A stretch of DNA of 64,000 nucleotides. It comes from Bacteroidota bacterium (GTDB taxonomy: Bacteria > Bacteroidota > Bacteroidia > Chitinophagales > BACL12). Each line of letters opens with the position of its first letter. Within the stretch, counting starts at the first letter, position 1. The stretch spans positions 310,001-374,000 of the forward strand of contig JADJJZ010000006.1 of the NCBI GenBank assembly GCA_016706255.1. The letters are read 5' to 3'. A program made the translations under genes and the position numbers. The notes beneath the pieces are model-generated. The model made no database searches. It saw only the letters and a program-made list of their open reading frames with translations, and was not told the origin of the DNA. Below, piece by piece: positions 36,629-44,608 of this stretch.

Positions 36629-36853
36629 TTATTCAACCGTGCAGTTAACGGTGGTAATAATGCCCATTGTTGTATCAACATCGTTAAACTGACTACAATT
36701 TCCATCTTCACTAACCATGGTATTATTTGATTTAACACCATTGGTTTCAATTTCACAGTAGCAATTTGTTGTTTTTTCGCAAGCAGTAGTAATTAGTAAA
36801 AGAAGCATTACTGAAAACAAAACAAACCGATATTTTACCCATCCAACTTTCAT
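36629..36853 (-). CDS. Small cysteine-rich putative lipoprotein (paralogue of 39677-39895)
   Basis: About 74 residues from ATG 36851-36853, where the lipoprotein signal starts (MKVGWVKYRFVLFSVMLLLL then ITTAC). The mature part, CEKTTNCYCEIETNGVKSNN onwards, has a second CxC pair, a lone Cys in DGNCSQFND and a C-terminal TTVNCTVE. The gene at 39677-39895 shares this layout (CDKTYSCDCY, VCDAFD, KTVNCEPY), so they are paralogues at the two ends of one gene set. No named family was recognised. The four cysteines of the mature part could form disulfides in the periplasm, which would suit the redox protein encoded between them. Confidence 0.72.
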   Translation of the reverse strand: MKVGWVKYRFVLFSVMLLLLITTACEKTTNCYCEIETNGVKSNNTMVSEDGNCSQFNDVDTTMGIITTVNCTVE

Positions 36854-36909
36854 CGGCTCAAATGTAACTGCTTTTAATGGTACCTTCAAAACTATTTTTT
36901 TTGGGGAGA

Positions 36910-38760
36910 TTACATTTTTATGATGGCTTTGGAAATTGCGCCCTTATTGGTTTTTAGCGTAAGCTGATAATTTCCGGCGGGTAGATTTTCCAGATTCGAT
37001 TTATAAATGTGCAAACCGGAAACCTGATTAAATTGGTCAGTGAAAATTAAATTACCACTAATGTCGTATATCGAAATCCAAACGGGTGTATTTTCGAATA
37101 AAACATATTGCATCGTTAACACATCTGATAATGGGTTTGGATAAACACCCATTATTATCATATTGAATTGTTGTATGCCAATTGTTGCAGTATCAGGAGC
37201 AGCAGGGCATCCCGGAGCAAGTGGAATCATTTTATTTGCGGCGCGAACAGTTGCAGTATCGGCGTGATAGAGCCAGTTGTTTCCATTTAATATCATCCAC
37301 CCATCATCATAATTGTAATTTGTGTCAAGTGTATTAATGTTATTAATAAAATAATAATCGCCTTGTGTTTTTTCTTTGGTAACATCCAGCATTAAAAATC
37401 CGCGATGTTCAATATCAATAAATTTAATGTGTTCGTTCATTAATTGAATTACATCTTCTGCCCAGCCTAATTCCATACTTGGTGATGTTACACTTGGTCC
37501 TACAAATTCAACAGCAGCACTTCCTGAATGTGCACCGGCATCGTAACTGGGTGTTGCTACATCATTTGCCCAGCTCGAATGGATATCTCCCGTTAAAATA
37601 ACTTTATTGTTAGCTATACTGTCGCGCAAAAATTGTAATACTGCTTCCTGATCCTGCGGATATCCATCCCATTGGTCGTCGTTAATTGGGACACCAACTG
37701 CCGTAAGCGGCGATAACATCACCTGTTGTCCGATAATTTTCCATTGTGCAGTTGAATTTTTTAATCCTTCAAATAACCAGTTGCGTTGTGTTAAACTAAT
37801 GATATGACGAGAAGTATCATCCCAATTTGCTGCTAAATAATCTAATTGTTTTGTTCGATCATCAATGCGTGTATCCAACACAAATAAATCAACCAAATTA
37901 CCCATGTTAAATGAACGATAGGTTTTATTTGGATGTAACGTATCATCACTTCTGCGTACCGGCATCCAGTCAAAATAGGCTGATTCTGCTGCAGCAACAC
38001 GTTCGTGCCAATCGCCTTCTGCAAGTGGCTGATGATTTACTGCTCCATCGTTGTAGGCATTGTCTGCAAATTCATGATCATCCCACAAACAAATAAATGG
38101 AAAATTTTGATGTAACACGCGCAATTGTTCATCCAGTTTATATTGTGAATGACGTGTACGATAATCGCTCAGTGAAATAATTTCCGACTCCGGTTCATAA
38201 GGGCGGTCAACAGCACCATTAAAACCATAACCATCCGATTCATATTCATAAATATAATCGCCCAAAAAAATAACCGCATCAAAATCGTTGCGGCGTGTAA
38301 TAATATCATACACATTAAAATATCCTGCATTTAAACTGGCGCAGGAAATAATAGCAAATCGCAAACTATCGATATCACCAACCGGTAATGTTTTTGTTCT
38401 TCCGGTAAGCGAGTAAAATCCGGCATAATTAAAACGATAATAATACCAGGTATTTGCAGCTAAACCACTAACATCGGCGTGTATACAAAAGTCTTGTGCA
38501 GCATTGGTTGTTACCATACCAGATGCGACTACAGTAGTGAAAACAGTATCAGTTGCTACTTCCCAGCTTACTTCGGGATTTTCATCATCGGGTAAGGTAA
38601 TTCTGGTCCATAACAAAACACTGTTTGCCGTTGGATCGCCTGAGGCAACGCCATGGTAAAAAGGAGCTAATAACGAATCTGCCGTGCAGCGGTTTTCAAT
38701 TTGTGCGAACAGGGAAAATGTTGAGCAACAAATTAAAAATAAAAGTGTGTATGATTTCAT
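36910..38760 (-). CDS. PhoD-like metallophosphatase with type IX sorting domain
   Basis: 616 residues. Signal peptide (about 1-19), N-terminal PhoD domain (HGVASGDPTANSVLLWTRIT), then the metallophosphatase domain with SCAS, VIFLGDYIYEYES, WDDHEFADNAYNDGA and LTGDIHSSWANDV, which hold the metal-binding Asp, His and Asn residues. The C-terminus (YPNPLSDVLTMQYVLFENT to GAISKAIIKM) is a type IX sorting domain, so the enzyme is secreted or surface-anchored. PhoD enzymes are calcium/iron-dependent phosphodiesterases and phosphomonoesterases that free phosphate. The start overlaps the stop of the MauE/thioredoxin-like gene by 4 bp, showing co-transcription. Confidence 0.9.
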   Translation of the reverse strand: MKSYTLLFLICCSTFSLFAQIENRCTADSLLAPFYHGVASGDPTANSVLLWTRITLPDDENPEVSWEVATDTVFTTVVASGMVTTNAAQDFCIHADVSGLAANTWYYYRFNYAGFYSLTGRTKTLPVGDIDSLRFAIISCASLNAGYFNVYDIITRRNDFDAVIFLGDYIYEYESDGYGFNGAVDRPYEPESEIISLSDYRTRHSQYKLDEQLRVLHQNFPFICLWDDHEFADNAYNDGAVNHQPLAEGDWHERVAAAESAYFDWMPVRRSDDTLHPNKTYRSFNMGNLVDLFVLDTRIDDRTKQLDYLAANWDDTSRHIISLTQRNWLFEGLKNSTAQWKIIGQQVMLSPLTAVGVPINDDQWDGYPQDQEAVLQFLRDSIANNKVILTGDIHSSWANDVATPSYDAGAHSGSAAVEFVGPSVTSPSMELGWAEDVIQLMNEHIKFIDIEHRGFLMLDVTKEKTQGDYYFINNINTLDTNYNYDDGWMILNGNNWLYHADTATVRAANKMIPLAPGCPAAPDTATIGIQQFNMIIMGVYPNPLSDVLTMQYVLFENTPVWISIYDISGNLIFTDQFNQVSGLHIYKSNLENLPAGNYQLTLKTNKGAISKAIIKM

Positions 38761-39674
38761 TTTTCAAAAAAATCTGCTATCGCTTTTTCATCAATATTGC
38801 GGTAATTAAACTGCTGTTTAAATGCACCGTTTTCTGATAAATAAATACTCGGAATGGATGGACCGGCAATATCGAAAAAACTGCGAAATGGTAAAAAGGT
38901 ATATGTAAAATGTGTTGATTTACTTTTTTCCCAAAATACCGGCAGCTCAGCTTCATCTCCTGCAAAAACATAAATAATTTCATCGTTGAGCTGATGTTTA
39001 TCTGCAATTACTGAAATTTTATTTGCTGCATGAATGCAATAACCACAATTTACACTCAACATGCAAATCATTTTTTTTCCTTCAGTAGGTTTTAGTGGTT
39101 GTAATTCCTGACTATTGGCAGTTCGTTTGGCAGCTATACTTAATGTGTCCTGCGACATTTGCGGCCACTTGAGCATAAAGTCGGGTTGCGATAATAAAAC
39201 AGGCAATAATAATGCAAATACAATAACAAAAAGCTGAATAGAAGATGCATATTTTATTCGGAATCCGGAATCATTTCGGATAAGCCAAAGTAAAGCAAGC
39301 AGTACAATATTTTTAATAAGTGATTCCGCCGGACTCAGTTGTATCATCTCCCCAAAACAAAAACAATTTTCAGTTTTGCCGGAAATGATTTGTATTAATA
39401 AAAAAATGGAAAATAAACCTAATACCGCAAATGTGATTTTTTTTACTAAAGAAAAATCTATATTCGTTATGAGCAAAATACCCAATATAAATTCTCCACT
39501 AATTACTAAACGTGCAATAATTGATGAAAATGGCAGACCAAATAGCTGTAAACTAAAAATGTAAATTTCAAAAGCATCAATACCAATTAATTTAAATACG
39601 GATGATACAATAAATACCAGTCCGATAAAAATTCTGATACAGTGTAGTAATGTTTTATTCCTGATGCTCAACAT
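38757..39674 (-). CDS. MauE/DoxX-type membrane protein fused to a thioredoxin-like domain
   Basis: About 305 residues from ATG 39672-39674. The first half has four to five membrane segments with the MauE-like IGLVFIVSSVFKLIGIDAF, SGEFILGILLI and ENCFCFGEMIQLSPAESLI. After a linker the C-terminal domain carries MLSVNCGYCIHAANKI, a CxxC motif of thioredoxin/TlpA type, followed by YVFAGDEAELPVFW and PSIYLSENGAF. It probably moves reducing power across or within the membrane to exported partners. It starts 2 bp after the small lipoprotein gene and overlaps the phosphatase gene by 4 bp. Confidence 0.82.
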   Translation of the reverse strand: MLSIRNKTLLHCIRIFIGLVFIVSSVFKLIGIDAFEIYIFSLQLFGLPFSSIIARLVISGEFILGILLITNIDFSLVKKITFAVLGLFSIFLLIQIISGKTENCFCFGEMIQLSPAESLIKNIVLLALLWLIRNDSGFRIKYASSIQLFVIVFALLLPVLLSQPDFMLKWPQMSQDTLSIAAKRTANSQELQPLKPTEGKKMICMLSVNCGYCIHAANKISVIADKHQLNDEIIYVFAGDEAELPVFWEKSKSTHFTYTFLPFRSFFDIAGPSIPSIYLSENGAFKQQFNYRNIDEKAIADFFEK

Positions 39675-39676
39675 AA

Positions 39677-39895
39677 TTAATAAGGTTCGCAATTTACGGT
39701 TTTGGTAATTCCGAATTCAGTGGTTTCCGAATCAAATGCATCACAAACTTTTTGTGCATCGCGGCCTTCACCAACTAATGTATACGTAGTATCATAACCC
39801 ATTACATCCTGATAACAATCGCAACTATATGTTTTATCACATCCGGTAGCGAACAGGAGGGCAATAATTACAACCAAATAATATTGAGGTTTCAT
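39677..39895 (-). CDS. Small cysteine-rich putative lipoprotein, first gene of the set
   Basis: About 72 residues from ATG 39893-39895. Signal MKPQYYLVVIIALLFATGC ends in a lipobox (ATGC). The mature part DKTYSCDCYQDVMGYDTTYT has a CxC pair, a later lone Cys and ends in TKTVNCEPY. It resembles the protein at 36629-36853 in length, cysteine spacing and C-terminus. It stands 2 bp before the MauE/thioredoxin-like gene. No family name was recognised. Confidence 0.72.
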   Translation of the reverse strand: MKPQYYLVVIIALLFATGCDKTYSCDCYQDVMGYDTTYTLVGEGRDAQKVCDAFDSETTEFGITKTVNCEPY

Positions 39896-39964
39896 AAGCC
39901 TAAAAATAAACAGCGATTTGGAGTTTGTTTTAAACATTTCAGCTTATGGCAAATTTATTACAAT

Positions 39965-41008
39965 TTATCCTTTGTTGGCTAATTGTCCGCAGGCAGCATC
40001 AATATCTTTTCCGCGACTGCGCCTTACTTTGGCAACAACACGATGTGTTTCCAGATAGGCAATAAATCGTTCGCGTTGTTCTTCTTTCGATTTATGAAAA
40101 TCGGCTTCGCGAATGGTATTGTATTCAATAATATTTACTCTTGCAGGAACTTTACTGCATAATGCAACGAGGTTTTTTGCATCTTCCATACTTTCATTAA
40201 TACCATCAAAAAGAATGTATTCAAAAGTGATGCGGTTACCTGTTTTATCGAAAAAATAATTGAGCGCTTTTACCAGGTCAGATAAATTATTGGCTTCATT
40301 TATTGGCATCAACTTGCTGCGTTTAATATCATCAGCAGCGTGGAGTGATAAGGCAAGATTAAATTTCACATCATCATCGGCTAATTTTTTTATCATTTTC
40401 GCTAATCCCGCAGTTGAAACAGTAATACGTTTTGATGAAATATGTAATCCGTTTTCAGAAGTAATTTTTTCGATACCGGCCAATACATTATTGTAATTAA
40501 GCAAAGGCTCGCCCATGCCCATAAATACAATATTGGTTAATGGTTGTTTGTGATGCGCTAATGCTGCGCGATTTAATAATACGACCTGATCATAAATTTC
40601 GTAAGGTTCGAGGTTGCGTTTTACTTTCATAAAACCGGTTGCACAAAATGTACATCCCAAATTACAGCCCACCTGACTTGAAACACAAGCTGTCATGCGG
40701 TATTCAGCCGGAATTAAAACACCTTCCACCAAATGCCCGTCATGCAATTTAAACCGACATTTTATGGTTCCGTCGCTACTTTTTTGTTCAAAATCAATAG
40801 TAATCGGATTAATGGTAAATTTTTCTTCCAATAAAGCGCGTAAATTTTTGGAAAGATTGCTCATTTCGGCAAAATCCATTGCACTTTTTTTCCAAAGCCA
40901 TTCATAAATTTGTTTGGCTCTGAAAGCAGATTCCCCAAAACCTACAATTTTTTCGGTGAGCATTTCGAGGGTTAAATCTCTGATTACAATTTTGTCGTTT
41001 GCCTGCAT
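39965..41008 (-). CDS. rlmN: Dual-specificity 23S rRNA/tRNA adenine-C2 methyltransferase RlmN
   Basis: About 347 residues from ATG 41006-41008; longer in-frame starts would extend through a perfect promoter element and are unlikely. The radical SAM motif is CVSSQVGCNLGCTFCATG (CxxxCxxC within), preceded by GHLVEGVLIPAEYRMT and followed by IVFMGMGEPLLNYNNV. The conserved methyl-carrier Cys is in the C-terminal region (DIDAACGQL). It methylates C2 of A2503 in 23S rRNA and A37 in some tRNAs, using a 4Fe-4S cluster and two SAM molecules. Confidence 0.95.
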   Translation of the reverse strand: MQANDKIVIRDLTLEMLTEKIVGFGESAFRAKQIYEWLWKKSAMDFAEMSNLSKNLRALLEEKFTINPITIDFEQKSSDGTIKCRFKLHDGHLVEGVLIPAEYRMTACVSSQVGCNLGCTFCATGFMKVKRNLEPYEIYDQVVLLNRAALAHHKQPLTNIVFMGMGEPLLNYNNVLAGIEKITSENGLHISSKRITVSTAGLAKMIKKLADDDVKFNLALSLHAADDIKRSKLMPINEANNLSDLVKALNYFFDKTGNRITFEYILFDGINESMEDAKNLVALCSKVPARVNIIEYNTIREADFHKSKEEQRERFIAYLETHRVVAKVRRSRGKDIDAACGQLANKG

Positions 41009-41013
41009 TGATG

Positions 41014-41021
41014 CAAAGTTA
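41014..41021 (-). promoter_or_regulatory. Candidate -7 element at the rlmN start
   Basis: Minus strand TAACTTTG, perfect TAnnTTTG, 5 nt before the ATG; implies a leaderless mRNA and fixes the start codon. Confidence 0.5.
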
Positions 41022-41136
41022 ACGTTTAATGCGTGTAAACCACTTACAATATACTGAAGCCCAAACTGTGGCGTCATATTTTGTAATATCCCATAAAACC
41101 ACGAACTTCATGCTCCGAATAAACCAGGGTTCAGGT

Positions 41137-42171
41137 ATGTTTAAGAAACTCACACTATTTATTGTTGGCTTGGCATCTTTGTCGCTACACGCGCAGGACA
41201 TCCATTTCAGTCAGTTTTTTTCATCACCTTTAACTTTGAACCCTGCATTAACAGGTGCTTTCAACGGCAATATCCGCGGCATTGTGAATTATCGCAACCA
41301 GTGGAATTCATTCGCTCCTTTTAACACTTTTGGTGCCAGTGTTGATGCTAATTTTGGTTCTTCTTTCCTGAAAACTGACCTGATGGGCATTGGTTTGAAT
41401 GCCTATTCTGACGTTGCCGGAGATACTAGATACAGCAGCACGCAAGTGAATTTAACCTTTGCCTATATCAAAACCATGGGTGATCGTTACCACAGAAGTT
41501 ATCTTTCTGCCGGATTTCAGGGTGGATATGCACAAAAAAGTATCGACTATCTGGCAATGACATTTGCGAGTCAGTTCGACGGTGTTTATTACGACCCAAC
41601 CCTGGGAACAGGCGAATCTATTGGATTTGATACGAAAGGTTACCTCGATTTATCAGCAGGTTTAATGTGGTATCTGGTGCCTCGTGAAGATAAAGTAAGT
41701 ATGTATATCGGTGCTTCCATGTATCATGTGAATCAACCCAACCAGTCGATTGGAGCACAAAACGACAAACTCTACATGCGCACTTCCGCTCATGCTGGCG
41801 CTCAAATTCCGGTTGGTGAACTTACCAGTCTGGTGCCTGCAGTAATGGTGGTGTTCCAAGGTCCTTATACTGAATATTTTGGTGGGACTAACCTGAAATT
41901 TTATTTGCAAGGCATGAAATGGAGTTCAAATGCCATTTCATTTGGTATTTGGCAGCGTGTGGTTGGAGATGTGGAAGCGGCAACAAAAGCAGAATCCACA
42001 GCAATATCAGCACGTCTCGATTATGATAAAATCAGTTTAGGATTGAGTTATGATGTAAATATTTCTTCTTTATCTGAAGCAAGTAAAAATAATGGTGGCC
42101 CTGAAATTTCACTTACCTATATTTCAAGTCTGCCACAAAAAGCAAGAAAAATTCCTTGCCCTAAATTTTAA
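41137..42171 (+). CDS. PorP/SprF family type IX secretion system membrane protein
   Basis: About 344 residues from ATG 41137, where a signal peptide begins (MFKKLTLFIVGLASLSLHAQ). Mature start DIHFSQFFSSPLTLNPALTG is the family signature, followed by VNYRNQWNS. The rest is an outer-membrane beta-barrel pattern. PorP/SprF proteins work with type IX secretion, and this genome encodes many type IX cargo proteins. Upstream in-frame starts run into the divergent rlmN promoter region and are not credible. No PorK/L/M/N genes lie next to it, so it is a dispersed member. Confidence 0.9.
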   Translation: MFKKLTLFIVGLASLSLHAQDIHFSQFFSSPLTLNPALTGAFNGNIRGIVNYRNQWNSFAPFNTFGASVDANFGSSFLKTDLMGIGLNAYSDVAGDTRYSSTQVNLTFAYIKTMGDRYHRSYLSAGFQGGYAQKSIDYLAMTFASQFDGVYYDPTLGTGESIGFDTKGYLDLSAGLMWYLVPREDKVSMYIGASMYHVNQPNQSIGAQNDKLYMRTSAHAGAQIPVGELTSLVPAVMVVFQGPYTEYFGGTNLKFYLQGMKWSSNAISFGIWQRVVGDVEAATKAESTAISARLDYDKISLGLSYDVNISSLSEASKNNGGPEISLTYISSLPQKARKIPCPKF

Positions 42172-42198
42172 TTTTTAGACTATTATTTTTTTAATGGT

Positions 42199-42867
42199 AT
42201 GAAAAAAGGGATTACACTGTTTTTTAATTTATGTTTTTTTTATGCAGTGTATTCACAAACACCCATGCTTGATATCAGCATGAGTAAATTACCAAATGGA
42301 TTTTTTTTGGTGAAAGATTATAATTTAGTGAACGGTGATACGGTATTTAAAAAATTTGAAAAGTATCAAACAGCAATAGAAAAAGGCGACTCGGTATTAT
42401 ATGTGGAAGAATTTAATATTAACCGCAATTGGCTGCTTTCCAGATACCTGATTAGTGGTAAAGAGCGTATCCCTTCGGGTTGGCAGTCGGAGTACGATAT
42501 TCATGGTTATAAATTATACGACAGGTATTGTGATGTAGCAAGCGGTGATTGCAATTTGTATAAAAAATACAATTATTTTCCGAATGGAAATGTAATGGCG
42601 CTATTAACGTATTATAAAAAGAAATTAAATGGCATTAGTTTATTTTATTATAACGATGGCAGGTTAAAACACAGTTTAGAATATGTAAATGGCAAATTAT
42701 GGAATATTAATGCCTATTACGATCAAAATGGAAATGTACTTGACCCGGGCACATTTTGCGATGGCACCGGTTTGGTTTATGTATATGCCTCAAATGGCAA
42801 ATTAATTAAAATGAAATGGTATAAAGACGGTAAAGTGCAAAAAGAAAAAAACCTGCGTTTACCTTAA
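42199..42867 (+). CDS. Secreted MORN/YwqK-like repeat protein
   Basis: 222 residues with a signal peptide (MKKGITLFFNLCFFYAVYSQ). Repeats of the type Y..NG.....Y..G..NG are visible: YNYFPNGNVMALLTYYKKKLNG, then a FYYNDGRLKHSLEYVNGK unit and an AYYDQNGNV unit. This matches the MORN-like repeats of YwqK-family proteins, some of which are called antitoxins, although no toxin partner is visible here. It follows porP after 27 bp and may share its transcript. Its 3' end overlaps the convergent metallopeptidase gene by 4 bp. Confidence 0.72.
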   Translation: MKKGITLFFNLCFFYAVYSQTPMLDISMSKLPNGFFLVKDYNLVNGDTVFKKFEKYQTAIEKGDSVLYVEEFNINRNWLLSRYLISGKERIPSGWQSEYDIHGYKLYDRYCDVASGDCNLYKKYNYFPNGNVMALLTYYKKKLNGISLFYYNDGRLKHSLEYVNGKLWNINAYYDQNGNVLDPGTFCDGTGLVYVYASNGKLIKMKWYKDGKVQKEKNLRLP

Positions 42868-43631
42868 AAAATACACTGACTGCCATTAATATTCAGCCAG
42901 TCTTCCGCTAATTGATAACCCGGCATTGCTTTCGCGACTAATTTCCAGAAACGGTCGCTGTGATTGTGTTCTACCAAATGTGCAAGCTCGTGAATTAATA
43001 CATAGTCGATTACTTCAGGTGGGGCAAATAATAATCGTACACTAATATTAATATTTCCATCCCAACTGCAACTGCCCCAACTCGTAATGCTATCGCGCAG
43101 CCTTAATTTTTTAATGGGTTTTTGAAAATGTAAATCATTTAAATATTGAACCCGTTGTGCAATTTGTGGTTGAAATTCATTCCCGATTAAACGGCTTACC
43201 AAATATGTTTTGTGTTTTTGGTCTTGTTTGGGCGACATGCCTTCTGAAAGCTGTAAATAAATTACACCATTTTTTAAATGACCGTTAGAAGCATTTTTTT
43301 GAGGAACATAATGTAAACGAATTAAAAATTCTTTGCCCATTACTTTAATATAATCGCCATCGCGATATTGGCGGTAAAGGGGTGGTTTTTTGTGTAATTC
43401 GTTTTTGGCGATATACTTTTTAGCCCAGTCGAGCAATTCCATTTCCTGGTCGAACCTGTCGTGTTCACTCATACGTTTTGAAAGCCTGATATGAATACCT
43501 TTTGTGCCAATACTTGCACGGCAATCATAACGGTTTTCGAGATATACAAAAACAGCAAAATTTTTATCACCAACCGGTAGCGAATATTGTTTGATGATTG
43601 TATTTTTTGTTGTTTTTTGAGTAGCTGCCAT
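42864..43631 (-). CDS. YgjP/SprT-like M48-type metallopeptidase domain protein
   Basis: About 255 residues; ATG at 43629-43631 is preferred over a TTG two codons upstream. The C-terminal half has IKKLRLRDSITSWGSCSWDG and the zinc motif VLIHELAHLVEHNHSDRFW (HExxH with a downstream His), the pattern of YgjP/DUF45 proteins. The N-terminal half is beta-rich (RQYRDGDYIKVMGKEFLI). No signal peptide, so cytoplasmic. YgjP proteins are putative zinc peptidases with unknown substrates. Confidence 0.87.
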   Translation of the reverse strand: MAATQKTTKNTIIKQYSLPVGDKNFAVFVYLENRYDCRASIGTKGIHIRLSKRMSEHDRFDQEMELLDWAKKYIAKNELHKKPPLYRQYRDGDYIKVMGKEFLIRLHYVPQKNASNGHLKNGVIYLQLSEGMSPKQDQKHKTYLVSRLIGNEFQPQIAQRVQYLNDLHFQKPIKKLRLRDSITSWGSCSWDGNINISVRLLFAPPEVIDYVLIHELAHLVEHNHSDRFWKLVAKAMPGYQLAEDWLNINGSQCIF

Positions 43632-43664
43632 CTGCAATGTAAAAATAGGAATTTTGTATGCCGC

Positions 43665-43698
43665 AAAAAAAAAGCGCCTTCGAAAAGACGCTTTTTTT
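43665..43698 (-). terminator. Intrinsic terminator after the coiled-coil protein gene
   Basis: On the minus strand an 8-bp stem with one G-U pair, a four-base loop (TTCG) and a long T run, 15 bp after the stop at 43713. Confidence 0.85.
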
Positions 43699-43712
43699 AA
43701 TAAAAAGTTTCA

Positions 43713-44399
43713 TTAGTACTGTTCATATTCTTTCAACTTTTGCTCAATCGCTTCATTTGCAGCTTTTTGTTTTGCAATTTCCGATTTTTTGCCATCCTGG
43801 TCTTTGCCATTTTGTTCTAAATCAGCTTTTGCTTTTGCAATTGTTTCCTCACTTTCTTTAATTAATTCGTTGAGTTGTTTATTCTTTTTTTCTAATGCTG
43901 CCTGTTCATCGTTGCGTTTGTCCAATTCTTTTTGTGCAGCAACCAGTTGCTCCTGAACGGCCATTTTTTCTATACGCAAAGCGAAACGGCGCATAAAGTT
44001 TTTGCATGGTTCTACTTTATCAGGCAGGGTAGAAGTAGACACAAATGTTAAATTCATTTCAAAAAATCCGGTCACTTTAATGTAGTCGGAATATTCGGTA
44101 AATAAAAAGTAAATATTAATTGGGTCGGGACTTAACTGCGCATTTACAAAACTGGTTACTTTAAGTTCATGTTTTGCAGATTCTTCGATGTCTGCTTTTT
44201 TCTGCATTTCACCTACCCAGGTTTTTAATGCTTTTATGGTTTCTTTTTCTGATACTTTATCCAGCGTAATGGTAAAACCTGTCCGTTCGCCCAGGCTCAT
44301 AGTGGCATTGCCTTCTGAAACCATAACTTCTTTTTGCGCAAATAATGCCGTGCCGATAAGCAGGAAGGCCGATAAACAAAGTGTTTTTAGTGATTGCAT
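43713..44399 (-). CDS. Secreted protein with C-terminal coiled coil, unknown function
   Basis: 228 residues. Signal peptide (MQSLKTLCLSAFLLIGTALF, then AQ), a mixed alpha/beta domain (about 22-145: GNATMSLGERTGFTITLDKV, YFLFTEYSDYIKVTGFFEM) and a long charged coiled coil (about 146-226) rich in Lys, Glu, Gln and Ala. I do not recognise a named family. The coiled coil suggests self-association or binding to an envelope partner. It is a single gene with its own terminator. Confidence 0.8.
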   Translation of the reverse strand: MQSLKTLCLSAFLLIGTALFAQKEVMVSEGNATMSLGERTGFTITLDKVSEKETIKALKTWVGEMQKKADIEESAKHELKVTSFVNAQLSPDPINIYFLFTEYSDYIKVTGFFEMNLTFVSTSTLPDKVEPCKNFMRRFALRIEKMAVQEQLVAAQKELDKRNDEQAALEKKNKQLNELIKESEETIAKAKADLEQNGKDQDGKKSEIAKQKAANEAIEQKLKEYEQY

Positions 44400-44580
44400 T
44401 GTTTTTTAGTTTTTAGTGGTAACTCAATTGTCAAAAACCATTCCATTTGTATGGCGGTTTCTTACAGGTAAAAGTAATAAATAGATTGGCATTGGGTGAT
44501 GATATTTGTTTTATTCGAAAATTTAGACAAAACCAATCCCGATTTGTTTATAAACTGTAGTATTAAGTTAAAACAAATCC

Positions 44581-44588
44581 TATTTTTG
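44581..44588 (+). promoter_or_regulatory. Candidate -7 element for the DUF5723 gene
   Basis: TATTTTTG, perfect TAnnTTTG, 20 nt before the ATG at 44609. Confidence 0.45.
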
Positions 44589-44608
44589 AAGCTGTAAAAC
44601 AACCGGGA

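Noticed and set aside
42199..42867. Toxin-antitoxin pair
   Set aside because: YwqK-like proteins are sometimes labelled antitoxins, but this one has a signal peptide and no toxin gene is adjacent.
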